Positions 45,801 to 56,426 of a stretch of 64,000 bases of DNA are shown here, in pieces. The notes below the pieces were generated by a model. It was not told the origin of the DNA and did no database searches. It was given only the letters and a program-made list of their open reading frames with translations. The stretch comes from Costus lasius (lineage: Eukaryota; Streptophyta; Magnoliopsida; Zingiberales; Costaceae): NCBI GenBank assembly GCA_027563935.2, contig CM050453.2, positions 64,340,018 through 64,404,017 on the forward strand. Direction: 5' to 3'. Numbering within the stretch: position 1 is the first letter of the stretch; every line of letters starts with the position of its first letter. The position numbers and the translations under genes were made by a program.

Positions 45801-47427
45801 CAGCCAATAACCTTTGAGCATGTAGGAAAGAGATCACATGTAACCCCTGATCTGCAATCAAACCTTTGATATGCAATTGATGACCATCACTCAAATTCAG
45901 AGTCACCAACTTTTCAAAACAATCTAGGGTGGCATGGTAAGAGGACAACCAGTCCATCCCTAATATCACATCATAGTCAAGCATGTCAAGCAATATCAAA
46001 TCAACAAACAAGTCATATTCCTCTATCCTAAGCATGCAATCAGGATAAAGCACATCTGTTACCAGGGAATCACCCATAGGGGTGCAGACAGATATAGCAC
46101 AATCAAGAGTCCCAGGTGCCACAGGCAAATAACGAACAAAACGAACTGATACGAAAGAGAGATTGGCACCAGGATCAAATAAAACACGTGCTAACTGATC
46201 GAAAACAAAAAGAGTACCTTCCACAACTGACTTGGAAGCCCTGGCGTCCTTCTCAGCAATAGCATATACTCGAGTCTGCAATGTGGGCTTATCAGTACCC
46301 TGAGATGAAGACTTCAGCTGTGGGCAGTCTTTGATACGGTGTCCGGCCTTACCACACCTGAAACAAGCCCCTGACTTCTTATAGCAGTCCTTGATCTCGT
46401 GACCACTGCTTCCACAATGATAGCACTTTCTGCCTTCCACGGTATCACCTCGGGCAGATTTAAAATTCTTCTGATAGGGATGATGCCTACCTTTCTTATC
46501 CTTGTGCTTATATTGTTTCTTTTCATGACTCTGGGGAACTGGAGCAGCAGTCTCCACAACAGGGGTTGGGGCAATCACCACTGCCTGCTCAGAAATTGAC
46601 CTCTCCACTGTGAGAGCCCTCTCTAAAACCTCAGCATAGGTCTCTAGATGCAGTGCCACAATCCGATCTCTGATATCTTTTCTCAAACCCCTCTGAAACT
46701 TCCTGGCCCTTAGTTCCTCAGTGCTGACCAAATGGGGAGCATACTTGGACAACTGGGTGAACATAATATCATATTGAGCCATAGAAAGGTCACCCTGCAC
46801 CAGGTGGATAAACTCCACCTCCTTCTCTTCATTCATGCTAGGTGGAAAGTACTTGTCATTAAATTTTCTCATGAAGTAAATCCAGTCTACAGTATCCCCT
46901 TTTTCAGTTGCTAGCCTCTTAACTCCTTTCCACCACATCTCAGCATTCCCCTTCAGCATATATACTGACAGGCACAGTTTATCCTCTTCGCTACATCGCA
47001 TCACCGCAAAAATCTTATCTAAGTCAGCAAGCCAGTCCTCAGCTGCTCTAGGCCCTGGGCTCCCATAAAAAGCTGGAGGGTTCATACGCTGAAATTCCTT
47101 CACCAGTTGAGCATACCTCTTATGCACATTCTCCTGAGAACTCCCCACATTCTCAGCCGGCTGTGACTGGGAATGAGACTGTGACTGCATCTGCTGCTGC
47201 ATCTGCTGGTGAAATTCTTGTTGCTGATCGCGGTTCTGCTGTAAGAGTTGCTGCTGAAACTCCTGATGCTGCTCACGCTGTTCCCTCATCATCTGTTGCT
47301 GTTCTTGCATAGCCTGAGCCTGCTGCTGAATGAGGGCACCCTGTTGTTGAATCATACTACTCATAGACTCTAAAGCCCTCATAAAGCCAGCCATCTGATC
47401 ATCAGCATTACCCTTGGGTCGTACCAT
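42820..47427 (-). CDS. Tek-1 gag-pol polyprotein, intact (1535 aa)
   Basis: One uninterrupted frame. In order: Gln-rich N-terminus (about residues 23-95, QQQ and MQQQ runs, probably coiled coil), gag with capsid-like domain ([20 protein letters not shown]), two zinc knuckles [14 protein letters not shown] (about 335) and [14 protein letters not shown] (about 355), protease [12 protein letters not shown] (Asp about 417), RT with [12 protein letters not shown] (DD at about 754-755), RNase H ([16 protein letters not shown]), integrase HHCC and catalytic blocks ([33 protein letters not shown]). The end ([20 protein letters not shown]) resembles the chromodomain-like tail of Tekay/Del chromoviruses, thought to direct integration into heterochromatin. 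Gag and pol in one frame is usual for this lineage. The start ATG at 47427 is the first in the frame. Confidence 0.95.
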   Translation of the reverse strand: MVRPKGNADDQMAGFMRALESMSSMIQQQGALIQQQAQAMQEQQQMMREQREQHQEFQQQLLQQNRDQQQEFHQQMQQQMQSQSHSQSQPAENVGSSQENVHKRYAQLVKEFQRMNPPAFYGSPGPRAAEDWLADLDKIFAVMRCSEEDKLCLSVYMLKGNAEMWWKGVKRLATEKGDTVDWIYFMRKFNDKYFPPSMNEEKEVEFIHLVQGDLSMAQYDIMFTQLSKYAPHLVSTEELRARKFQRGLRKDIRDRIVALHLETYAEVLERALTVERSISEQAVVIAPTPVVETAAPVPQSHEKKQYKHKDKKGRHHPYQKNFKSARGDTVEGRKCYHCGSSGHEIKDCYKKSGACFRCGKAGHRIKDCPQLKSSSQGTDKPTLQTRVYAIAEKDARASKSVVEGTLFVFDQLARVLFDPGANLSFVSVRFVRYLPVAPGTLDCAISVCTPMGDSLVTDVLYPDCMLRIEEYDLFVDLILLDMLDYDVILGMDWLSSYHATLDCFEKLVTLNLSDGHQLHIKGLIADQGLHVISFLHAQRLLAGGCKGYLAHVKVQDEPVSDLAYIPVVNEFSDVFSDELSGLPPDREVEFSIDLIPGTAPISKAPYRMATSELAELKKQLEELLEKGYIRPSASPWGAPVLFVKKKDGSLRMCIDYRQLNQVTIKNKYPLPRIDDLFDQLQGATVFSKIDLRSGYYQLKVREEDVVKTAFRTRYGHYEFLVMPFGLTNAPAVFMDLMNRVFHHLLDKCVVVFIDDILVYSRSAQDHAQDLRKVMEILRSKRLYAKASKCEFWLEKINFLGHVISGQGVSVDPAKVEAIISWGRPTNTFEIRSFLGLAGYYRRFVEGFSKLAGPLTKLTRKNADFIWDVKCEESFLELKKRLTSAPILTIPSGGEGFTVYTDASGKGLGCVLMQHGKVVAYASRQLKEYESNYPTHDLELAAVVFALKIWRHYLLGQTFDLYTDHQSLKYIFTQKELNMRQRRWMELIKDYDFTIHYQEGKANVVADALSRRPVTSMAALLVQEWRLLDEFSRLRLDVTPRGNKCFVAALRVESDILQKLSKAQLVDPEILKWKEKLEMGLIEDFNLSTDGLLRFHGRVCVPEDPKLRQEILAEGHSSKYSIHPGSTRMYQDLKKSFWWQGMKNDVAQYVARCLTCQTVKAEHQRPGGSLQPLQIPLWKWENISMDFVCGLPRTRKGHDAIWVIVDRLTKSAHFLPIKMTYPLERLARLYIDEIVRLHGVPVDIVSDRDSRFLSRFWKKLQEDLGTKLSFSTAYHPQSDGQTERTIQTLEDLLRSYIIDWHGEWDRDLALIEFTYNNSYHSSIQMAPYEALYGRRCRTPLSWEEVGDRTLLQSDAVQEATDKVKIIQEKLKAAQDRQKSYADVRRRPLEFMVGEHVFVKVSPTKGVMRFGKKGKLSPRYVGPFDIIERVGPVAYRLALPPSLEHLHSVFHVSVLRKYCHDPSHILDSTPLQIDGNLTYVERPLKIVDRKERVLRSKVIPLVKVIWGNQSVEEATWELETDMRKDYPHLFEPAPDLL

Positions 47428-47569
47428 TCTTACCTAGCAAAAACACCTTGCAAGTCAAGACAAACAATAATTTCCTTATCTTACTAACAACCAATTCCTT
47501 ACTTGGTTTATTTCTATGCAATACACAAACAATGTTTTACTACCCAGATCTAATATTCGCTAGAAACTC

Positions 47570-47581
47570 GCTCTGATACCA
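47570..47581 (-). promoter_or_regulatory. Tek-1 primer-binding site
   Basis: On the minus strand TGGTATCAGAGC, two bases downstream of the 5' LTR end; initiator tRNA-Met type. Confidence 0.88.
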
Positions 47582-47583
47582 TA

Positions 47584-50199
47584 TGTAACGCCCCTCGATA
47601 CTTAACCCCGAATTTCACGCGGAAATCATACGAGGAACGTCACAAGAAGATTAAACTAAAAAAAAAACTGAAGCCAAGATCATACTACGAACAAAGCTAG
47701 GGAATAAAAGATCTGAAAAACTTATACAAAAATCCGGCAGCATGTATACGTACATACTAGGTTCGGGAAAATTCCCATACAGGCACATGCTTTACTGATT
47801 CATAACAACAAGTAATTTCAACTTATCAAATACTGAACATAATCGAATCAGATCACAACTCCGTACTATACTTATACGGAGACAAAATCACACATCACAG
47901 AACAGACTGAACATAAAATCCTATCAAAATGCTGACAAGATACCACAATCGAAATCTTGTAACAAAATGGGCCTAAGCCCCTCACATGTAACCAAAATAC
48001 AGCATTCATCATCCAAAACAGAATACTACTAATACAGGCACGCAGGCCCCAGATAACAAAATCAAGATACAAGTATTCAAATACCAAAATTGTTTACAAG
48101 GTCCATATCACAAAACCCAAAGCTTCATCAAGCTACTCAGTATATCTCAAAGGTGCATAACGCCGTATCAATCACTGTCTCTCACCTGTAGATTTTAGAG
48201 GGGGTGAGCTAACAGCTCCGCAAGTGAGAACCTTATGAAACCCCTCCATTAATACATTCAAAAATAGCATGCAAGGTTTTTCAAAACATTTACCAAATGC
48301 GATTATCAAATATCAAATCAAATACAGATAAGAATACAACTTACAAAATAATCCACATGGCGAAATCCAATCATAATACAACAAAACCAAAATAGAGACT
48401 TACACATCATATGGCAAAACAGAACACATACGTAGATGCACATCCCATCCTAACATATCCAAATCCAGAACAGAACGAAATGACCACAAAGGTCTGACCC
48501 TTCCCTCGTCAGGGCTCGGAGAATGCATGCATGCCAAACAGTAGGGGAGAAATCAGGAGGTGGCCCCCATCTAGCTAAGACGTGGCACGCTGATCTCCAT
48601 CTACCCACTCAGACAATGTGGCAAATCAAGAGGTGGCCCCCGCCAAGTCACGGCGTGGCACTTTGTTTCCCCACATTGGTCACACAGCAGTCAGAGAGTT
48701 CAAGAGGTGGCCCTCGCTTACCAGTAACGTGGCACTTTGTCTCTCTTATGCTAAACTAATCACATCTGTGAAGGAAGATCAAGTGGTGGCCCCCGCCTGA
48801 CCAAGGCGTGGCACTTTGCCCCACTTCACAGTATCTCCAGGGTCACACATAATGGACATGACTTACACCACACACATATAGCAAAAGACTAATACCCGGA
48901 TATCTAACTTATCGAACTCACCACTCGCAATTAATTACACAGCATAAATGTTTTAGACAGGGTAGTCCTTAAGTTTCATGCAATCAGGTTAGGAAGATAC
49001 CATGCTAAGTTCTCAACACATGTTCCCATGCAGGTATAATGTGTTAATCCTAGATTTCATGCAATTAGATTGTAATATCTACATTCTAGGTTATCAAACA
49101 GAATTTCCACTCAAGCAGATTAATTACAAGCATTGCACACATTACCATCACTTAATTTCAAGAGAACGATTACACATATCACTATGCATAGGAAATTCCT
49201 AAAATTAGGCAAAAATCATATTTAAGTACCATATAAACTCAATTACATGAATAACAGCTTTGCCCCAAAAGTTAACTGAACATTGACCAAAATACCCCTA
49301 GGGCAAATTTCGGCCAGCATGAATTAAGGCTCCAAAAATAGTATAAAATTCATAATAAATTCCCTTATACTTCTAATTTCATGAATCCTAAGTTTTCCCC
49401 AAAAGTTAGCATGAAATTTCATCAATTTAGGGCATGGGCGCATGTCATACTCTAGGGTTTTTCATGAATACATTATACAATCAAATTGAAGATCAAGATC
49501 ATGATAACTCATTCTCCTAAGACATCTAATCAAGTAAAGAACGAAAAACCCTATGATTAGAGCCCCTAAATCTGATTTTCGAAACTTCAACTAGGCATTC
49601 ACGGTTTCATGGTAAGGGGAAACTAAACCTACTCGTTTTTCCATCACAAAGCAAGAAAAACATGGTATATACTCGGAATATAGGTAACATAAGACTTTCA
49701 CTCGCCTTGGGAACGATTTGCAAGCAAACCGTGAGCAAGAGAGCCGTCGGAAGCCTCCACACGCCGCCGCCGTCCACCACACCGGAAGGCCAAGCTCCGC
49801 CGCCGGAAAACTCGCCGGAAGAGGGGCTGGACGAAGGGGAAGGCACGGCTGCAGTCGTCCACGAGAGAGGGGAGGAAGAAACGCAAGGGCGGCTAGGGTT
49901 GGGCTGAATTTCGAAAGCAACTTAAGTGAGATCTTGTTTTAATCTGCATACTCACATAATAAGTAGGCGCCCACATACATAACACAAAGACTGGGCTGGA
50001 ACTCTGGTAGTCAGGACAACATACACAGGAGAGGTCTCAAGTTCAAGACTCCTCCACAGCAACTTATTTTTGCCCTACAGGAGAATAATTTTTCCCTTAG
50101 CCAAAAATCCCACCAACAAGGTTAATAAATGCCTGATTATAGATAATCAAAATGAGTCACCTACCGAGGTTTAATACATCAAAATTCTCGGGTCTTACA
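47584..50199 (-). mobile_element. Tek-1 5' LTR
   Basis: Same length as the other LTR (offset 7409). It contains the tandem repeat at 48557-48823. Differences seen: near 40227/47636, 40482/47891, 41159/48568, 41549/48958, 42289/49698, plus two in the GC-rich patch. This is the transcription-initiating LTR of the element. Confidence 0.92.
48557..48823. repeat. Tandem repeat in Tek-1 5' LTR
   Basis: Copy of the four-unit GAGGTGGCCCCCG array described at 41148-41414, with one G-to-A change in the first unit. Confidence 0.85.
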
Positions 50200-50204
50200 G
50201 GTTG

Positions 50205-50841
50205 AGACAACCTCTGAACGCACATGAGTTAGGCCCGGGGTCACACCCGCTTGCCAGACCTCATTGTGGCCGTTCAGCCCTTGGCGCATGCATGGTTGAC
50301 CGTTAGGTCAACTCAAGTCAGTTAGGACTTGGTGCATGCAAGGGCAATGGATCTGACTAGTCTAATGAGTGGATCCCTAATAATGGACCGTTGTAAGGTA
50401 GTAGGGCATATAAGGAAAAATAAAATTGAAGCCAATGGGGTTTTTCAAAATTTTATTTTCTTTTGGATCACATGTTGATTGTAAGCATATGTTTGTTTAT
50501 TTATTCTTATGTGGGCTGCCCATGTTAAATGTGTGCTGTGCTGGGGCTCCCCAGATGAAGGGGAATCGCACGGGTTGGCGATTGGCAGGGACTGCCTACC
50601 AGAAATTAGTGCTTGTACTCTCTGTGCATCTTATCTCGCCTGAGCGGGACGCGGAGACCAAGTATGAAATCTGGATCCCATCTCACTAAAAGAGTGTTAC
50701 TCTTTCGGACTGTTTTCATGGATTTTTCAGTCAGATAAAATAGTGAGAAAAGAATCATTCTTAAGTCCTGAATTGATTCTTAACATTGATACTGACCTTG
50801 CTGTTCTTGCATTGTTGTAGATTCCTACAGCAACGAACACC
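50205..50841 (+). other. Cop-B leader, right part, with a deletion
   Basis: Continues the leader after Tek-1. Up to about 50546 it matches the Cop-A leader almost exactly; there GTGCTGGGGC joins to TCCCCAGATGAAGG, skipping the equivalent of 33119-33910 (about 790 bp). From the junction on, divergence from Cop-A is visibly higher. The pyrimidine-rich TTGCATTGTTGTAG before gag is conserved. No gene; the 87-codon ORF at 50426 is chance. Confidence 0.75.
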
Positions 50842-53800
50842 ATGAACTTCAATGTGCGATCCCTACTGGAAAGGGAGAAGTTTGCTGGGCCAAACTTCTC
50901 AGACTGGTACGGACACCTTAAGATCGTTCTTAAGGCAGAGAGGAAACTGTATGTCCTCGAGACGGCGATACCGCCTCATCCCGCTCCGAACGCCGCAAGG
51001 GCGGTTCGGGAAGCCTATGAAAAGCATGTCAATGATAGCATTGATGTCGCTTGCCTGATGCTAGCGTCTATGACGCCACCGCTGCAGCGTCAGCATGAGG
51101 ATATGTCTGCTATAGAAATGATAGCAAACCTCAAGATGCTGTATGCTGCACAGGCAAGGACTGAGCGCTACAATTTGACTAAGCTGTTCTTTCAGAGCAA
51201 ACTGGCTGAAGGGAGTCCAGTGGGAGCTCACGTGCTCAAGATGATTAGGCACAAGGAGGCTCTAGAGAAACTGGGACACACCATCAATCAGGAGCTTGCT
51301 GTAAACATTATTCTGCAGTCTCTCCCGCCTTCTTTCGATGCGTTCATTATTAACTTTAATATGAACAAAATCGATTGTACTCCGGCAGAGTTGCTGAATA
51401 TGCTCTTGACTACAGAGGAGACTCTAAAGGGAAAGCCTTCAACCTCTGTCTTGATGTTTCCTTCAAGGAACAAGAAGAAGGGGAAGAAGGGCAAAGCCCC
51501 AGTCAAGAACTACAACAAGGCTCTGAAGCAGAAGGTTAAGCGGTCGAAGGAATACAGATGTTTCCATTGTGGCCAGCTGGGTCACTGGAAAAAGGACTGT
51601 AAAGCGCTCCAAGGAGATAAGAAGGGAAGCATCGCTTCTGGCTCAGGTATTTATGTGACTGAGGTCATGTTTTCTTCTTCTGTAATAACATGGGTGTTGG
51701 ACACTGCATGTGGAGTTCACATTTGTTCAAATGTACAGGAACTCAAGAGAAGAAGACAGGTGGGACAGCATGAGGTGGACCTACGAGTTGGAAACGGAGC
51801 ACGGGTTGCTGCTGTTGCTGTAGGAGAATATTACATCTCATTACCATCTGGACTTGTATTAGAACTGAACAATTGTTATTTTGTTCCTAGCATTACCAAA
51901 AATATTATCTCTATTCCTGCTCTTGTCAGGAAAGGGTTTTCCTTTGAATGCAATATTTCAAAGTGTGTTTTATCTTTAGATAATATTGTTTATGCTACTG
52001 GGTCAATTAACAATGGGTTATTCATGTTGGACATGGAATGTTCTATACAAAACATTGATAATAAGAAAGCCAAGTATGCTGATGACAGCACCTTGCTATG
52101 GCATAGTCGTTTAGGCCATATTAACAAGAAGCGCATTAAGCGGTTGCATGAACATGGACTGCTGGGATCATTCTCCTATGAGGAGATTGATACACGCAAA
52201 GCTTGTTTAATAGGAAAAATGACGAAGTCTCCTTTTCCTAATAAAGGTCAAAGGGCTTCAGGTTTACTTGACCTTATACACAGTGATGTGTGTGGGCCAT
52301 TTAGTAAACATGCCAGGGGTGGCTATCAATACTTCATTACCTTTACTGATGATTTCAGTAGATATGGGTATGTCTATTTAATGAGACATAAAAGTGAATC
52401 TTTTGACAAGTTCAAAGAGTTCAAGAATGAAGTACAGAATCAGCTAGGCCGAAATATCAAGGCACTTCATTCTGATCGAGGTGGAGAATACTTGAGTCAT
52501 GCGTTTACTGACTATCTAAAGGAGTGTGGGATTATCTCACAGCTCACTCCGCCAGGAACACCGCAATGGAATGGTGTGTCTGAAAGGAGGAACAGAACCT
52601 TACTGGATATGGTTCGTTCTATGATGAGTCAGGCTACTCTACCTTACTCCTTTTGGGGATTTGCACTGAAAACAGCTGCAAAGGTACTAAACCGAGTGCC
52701 ATCCAAGGCAGTTTCAAAGACCCCATATGAGTTATGGTATGGGAAACAGCCGAGCTTGACATTTATCAGGATCTGGGGTTGCGAGGCTTATGTCAAAAAG
52801 CTCGCCTCTGGGAAACTAGAGAGCAGATCTGAGAAATGTATCTTTGTCGGTTACCCTAAGGAAACTAAGGGTTATTATTTCTACGATCCCAAGGAGAACA
52901 AGGTATTTGTTGCTCGGACGGCCATTTTTCTTGAGAAGGAGTTTCTTCTGCAAGAGGCCAGTGGGAGAGAAATAAAGCTGGATGAGAATCCAGAGGAAGG
53001 ACAAAGTAGTCAAGCACAGTTGGATAAGCCTGAGCAGGTAGAACAGGTTATTGAACAACCTGAGGCTCAGATATCACGGGAACCGCGAAGATCGGGAAGG
53101 ATCCATCAACAGCCTGAGCGCTTTGACGGAGTCTACATCATTGATAATGATGAACCCCTCACTTATGCGGATGCGGTCAGTGGACCGGACTCAGCTAGAT
53201 GGCTTGAAGCTATGCGAGCCGAGATGGACTCCATGTCAGATAACCAAGTTTGGGATTTGGTTGATCCACCTCCGGGAGTTATCCCTATAGGCTGCAAATG
53301 GATCTTCAAGAAGAAGATTGACATGGATGGTAACGTGGTTACCTATAAAGGCAGGCTAGTTGCGAAAGGTTTCAAACAAATCTACGGGATAGATTATGAT
53401 AAAACTTTCTCTCCTGTAGCTATGTTTAAGTCTATTCGGATTCTTCTCGCGATAGCTGCATATTATGATTATGAGATCTGGCAAATGGATGTGAAGACTG
53501 CTTTCCTTAATGGAAATTTGCAGGAGGATGTGTATATGACACAACCTGAAGGTTTCACAAATCCATCAGATCGTCATAAAATATGCAAGTTAAAGAAGTC
53601 CATTTATGGACTTAAACAAGCATCAAGAAGCTGGAATATTCATTTTGATGAATCAATCAGTGAATTTGGTTTCATCAAGAACGAGGATGACCCGTGTGTA
53701 TATAAGAGGTTTAGTGGGAGCGTGATTACTTTCCTAGTCCTCTACGTCGATGATATCTTAATCATTGGAAACGATATTCCTGAAATGCATGCTGTTAAAG

Positions 53801-54726
53801 CATGGCTAAGAAAATGTTTCCAGATGAAAGATTTAGGAGAAGCAGCCTATGTGTTAGGTGTGAAGATCTACAGGGATAGATCTAAGAGGCTTCTCGGGCT
53901 GTGCCAGAGTACTTACATCGATAAAGTCCTGGAGAGATTTCATTTAGAGAATTCTAAAAGAGGATATCTTCCAGTCAGACATGGTCTGAATCTTTCAAAG
54001 AGTCAGTGTCCTCAAACACAGACTGAGAAAGATGAAATGGACAATACGCCTTATGCTTCGGCTATTGGGTCCATTATGTATGCGATGTTGTGTACTCGCC
54101 CAGACGTCGCTTACGGGTTAAGCGTGACCAGTCGGTTCCAAAGTAATCCAGGTCAGGCACACTGGATTGCAGTCAAGAATATCTTAAAATATCTGCGGAG
54201 GACCAAAGATATGTTCTTGATATATGGAGGTCAGGAAGAACTCAGTATTGAAGGATATACTGACGCTTCGTTCCAATCTGACCAGGATGATTTCCGATCG
54301 CAATCAGGCTATGTTTTTAGCTTGAATGGAGGAGCAGTGGTGTGGAAAAGTTTCAAACAGTCTATCGTTGCTGATTCCACAACAGAAGCCGAGTATGTTG
54401 CAGCCTCAGAAGCATCTAAGGAGGCAGTATGGATTCGTAAGTTCGTTCAGGAACTTGGTGTTGTTCCTTCGAGTGCAGATCCTTTGGTTATCTTCTGTGA
54501 TAACACTGGAGCAATCGCACAAGCAAAGGAACCACGGTCGCACCAGAAGTCCAAGCACATACAGAGACGGTTTCACTTGATCCGGGAGATCATTGATCGT
54601 GGCGAGATCAAAGTCTGCAAGGTTCATACAGATGACAATCTGGCAGACCCGCTTACAAAGCCTCTGGCCCAGCAGAAGCATGAGAAGCACTGTAATAATA
54701 TGGGTTTGAGATTTCTCAACCATTAG
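50842..54726 (+). CDS. Cop-B gag-pol polyprotein, open over 1294 aa
   Basis: Ty1/copia order gag-PR-IN-RT-RH in one frame. Gag about 1-235, with zinc knuckle CFHCGQLGHWKKDC (240-253); protease box LDTACGVHICSN (Asp about 287; DTA rather than the usual DTG/DSG); integrase with DDE motif blocks (IHSDVCGPF, HSDRGGEYLSH, WNGVSERRNRTLLDM); RT with YVDDILIIGND (968-971); RNase H (IEGYTDASFQSDQDDFRSQS, ADSTTEAEYVAA); end ..GLRFLNH. In the integrase zinc domain the first Cys is Arg (TRKACLIGKM against TCKACLMGKM in Cop-A; about residue 452, CGC for TGC). The start follows AACACC at the same place as Cop-A. It looks complete but probably impaired in integration. Confidence 0.93.
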   Translation: MNFNVRSLLEREKFAGPNFSDWYGHLKIVLKAERKLYVLETAIPPHPAPNAARAVREAYEKHVNDSIDVACLMLASMTPPLQRQHEDMSAIEMIANLKMLYAAQARTERYNLTKLFFQSKLAEGSPVGAHVLKMIRHKEALEKLGHTINQELAVNIILQSLPPSFDAFIINFNMNKIDCTPAELLNMLLTTEETLKGKPSTSVLMFPSRNKKKGKKGKAPVKNYNKALKQKVKRSKEYRCFHCGQLGHWKKDCKALQGDKKGSIASGSGIYVTEVMFSSSVITWVLDTACGVHICSNVQELKRRRQVGQHEVDLRVGNGARVAAVAVGEYYISLPSGLVLELNNCYFVPSITKNIISIPALVRKGFSFECNISKCVLSLDNIVYATGSINNGLFMLDMECSIQNIDNKKAKYADDSTLLWHSRLGHINKKRIKRLHEHGLLGSFSYEEIDTRKACLIGKMTKSPFPNKGQRASGLLDLIHSDVCGPFSKHARGGYQYFITFTDDFSRYGYVYLMRHKSESFDKFKEFKNEVQNQLGRNIKALHSDRGGEYLSHAFTDYLKECGIISQLTPPGTPQWNGVSERRNRTLLDMVRSMMSQATLPYSFWGFALKTAAKVLNRVPSKAVSKTPYELWYGKQPSLTFIRIWGCEAYVKKLASGKLESRSEKCIFVGYPKETKGYYFYDPKENKVFVARTAIFLEKEFLLQEASGREIKLDENPEEGQSSQAQLDKPEQVEQVIEQPEAQISREPRRSGRIHQQPERFDGVYIIDNDEPLTYADAVSGPDSARWLEAMRAEMDSMSDNQVWDLVDPPPGVIPIGCKWIFKKKIDMDGNVVTYKGRLVAKGFKQIYGIDYDKTFSPVAMFKSIRILLAIAAYYDYEIWQMDVKTAFLNGNLQEDVYMTQPEGFTNPSDRHKICKLKKSIYGLKQASRSWNIHFDESISEFGFIKNEDDPCVYKRFSGSVITFLVLYVDDILIIGNDIPEMHAVKAWLRKCFQMKDLGEAAYVLGVKIYRDRSKRLLGLCQSTYIDKVLERFHLENSKRGYLPVRHGLNLSKSQCPQTQTEKDEMDNTPYASAIGSIMYAMLCTRPDVAYGLSVTSRFQSNPGQAHWIAVKNILKYLRRTKDMFLIYGGQEELSIEGYTDASFQSDQDDFRSQSGYVFSLNGGAVVWKSFKQSIVADSTTEAEYVAASEASKEAVWIRKFVQELGVVPSSADPLVIFCDNTGAIAQAKEPRSHQKSKHIQRRFHLIREIIDRGEIKVCKVHTDDNLADPLTKPLAQQKHEKHCNNMGLRFLNH

Positions 54727-54731
54727 ATTAA

Positions 54732-54745
54732 GTGCAAGTGGGAGA
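54732..54745 (+). promoter_or_regulatory. Cop-B polypurine tract
   Basis: GTGCAAGTGGGAGA one base before the LTR at 54747. Confidence 0.85.
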
Positions 54746-54746
54746 T

Positions 54747-56426
54747 TGTTGGGGTATGCCCTTAAGGCTAATGTTTGAAGCCTTGGGATTGTAACAGTAT
54801 CATGTATAAACCCTTGTGTTTATAAAGGCAATGGTTGTTATTCAGTTTGTTACATTGTCTGCTGCAATACATGTGCTTCTGAATAATGTCTCAGAGCTGT
54901 TCAGCTTGGCTGACATGCTATGTGTCCTTAGTCGAGATATCTTGGTGAACATGAGACAGCCTTGATATGCTTAAGACTAATATGTGTTCTAATCTTATAG
55001 GATGCTTCGAGCATGAAATAAGATGTAGACTCATGGGTACATTGGATGTACTGGACAGACCCTACTAGGATATTCAATTGCTTGTCACAATGTGAATAAT
55101 CCTTGATTGCAACAAGTGGCACATTTCCTCTGACTTGAGATCACTTGTGTTTCTAAATGATGATTGTCATTGTTTTGAGGTAGTTCAATATCATTTGAAA
55201 CATAATGGTTATAGACTATCTTGGATGGTGAGCTTGAGTCATGTTAGGGCACTAGTGATAGATAAAGGATGGCCGTCTCCTTCATTGGAGTGTGATGTTC
55301 TAAAGGGGCCCCCCTGGATGAGATGATTGAGAAAGTGTATGGCCATACCCAGGTGACTATGTTCATCTGATCTGATCATGCTCATCATATTGGAGCTACA
55401 GGCTTGACACGCTTGTCCAATAAGAACATCCAGTGGCAAAGGAATCATGTATGCCTGGTGAAGTGGATTCACACTTGTGCTGTGGTTTGGGTGTAGTCTT
55501 GGAAGACTCTTTCTTTTATATCGGGAGACAGTGATGTGTTGCTAGATACCCCTCACTGATCGTGATGACGTAAGATATCGTTACCGACATTTAAAGGAAA
55601 CCCTTAGGGTCGCACAATTTGATGATATGGCTTACTTAAGTCTGATCGTGTGGACTGAATTGTTTAGGTTCAGTTTAAAGGGATTTAATCTCTGATTGTG
55701 AGTGAGATCTGGTCTGATCATGTTTGATTGATTAGGGCTTGAGATCGGTAAGCTTCGATTGAGAGAATGGATGCTAGATCGGTGAGATCAGGAGCATCAA
55801 GAGATCAACGGTCAGATCAAGAACCTTAGGGTTTAATGTGATCTGGACTAATGGCTTGGGTTAATTGGTCTTTGAACCAAACCAAAATTGAACCAGCTCA
55901 TCATGTGAGCGCACGGTTCAAGTTAAGAGAAATATGCGATTGGGAAAAACCCTTGATCGCATGTTGAGGAGTGGCTTTCTATTTTTAGAAAGCATGATCA
56001 CATACATGACCACGCCTCACCTCTTCACGCCTATTGTTGTCGCCCCTCTCTTCTCGTGTGTTTTAGAGGCACTCTCGTGGAAGAGGTTTTGACGACAAGG
56101 AAGAATCGCCAAGTGTGGATCTCATCTTCTTCATCCCTTCTCACACGACAAGGTCACTTGGAGAACCTTGCTAGCACAAGGAGCGTCCAAGGAGCAAGCC
56201 ATCGATCATCTTGTGTGTGGCGCTTTGGAGGAGAACCCCATCGTTCTCTCTTCTTCCTAGACACCATCTAAGCGATGGCCATGGTATGAGTCATTACCAT
56301 TCTATTGCGATTGATTTTAAAGTTGATCATATTTCATGCATTCGATCCCTAGAAACCCCTTCCGCTGGATGTAAACCTCCATATGCGCCTATTAGGGTTT
56401 CGCTCCCCCTTGTTAGGGGACTTTCA
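54747..56426 (+). mobile_element. Cop-B 3' LTR (third LTR of the array)
   Basis: 1680 bp, TGTTGGGG...GGACTTTCA. The left half is similar to the other two copia LTRs. The right half (from about 55800) differs strongly, including a different CACCTC/TTCACGCC-rich stretch. It therefore does not match the shared LTR as a sister LTR would. The next base begins an inverted LTR fragment. Confidence 0.88.

Larger units (their letters stand above)
40175..50199 (-). mobile_element. Tek-1: complete Tekay/Del-like Ty3/gypsy chromovirus
   Basis: 10,025 bp, two 2616-bp LTRs (40175-42790 and 47584-50199) with TGTAA...TTACA ends, perfect 5-bp target duplication GGTTG (40170-40174 and 50200-50204), PBS, polypurine tract and one intact polyprotein. 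I count about seven base differences between the LTRs, so the insertion is recent. It interrupts the Cop-B leader and is the youngest event that can be ordered here. It looks structurally competent for transposition; activity itself is not shown. Confidence 0.95.
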
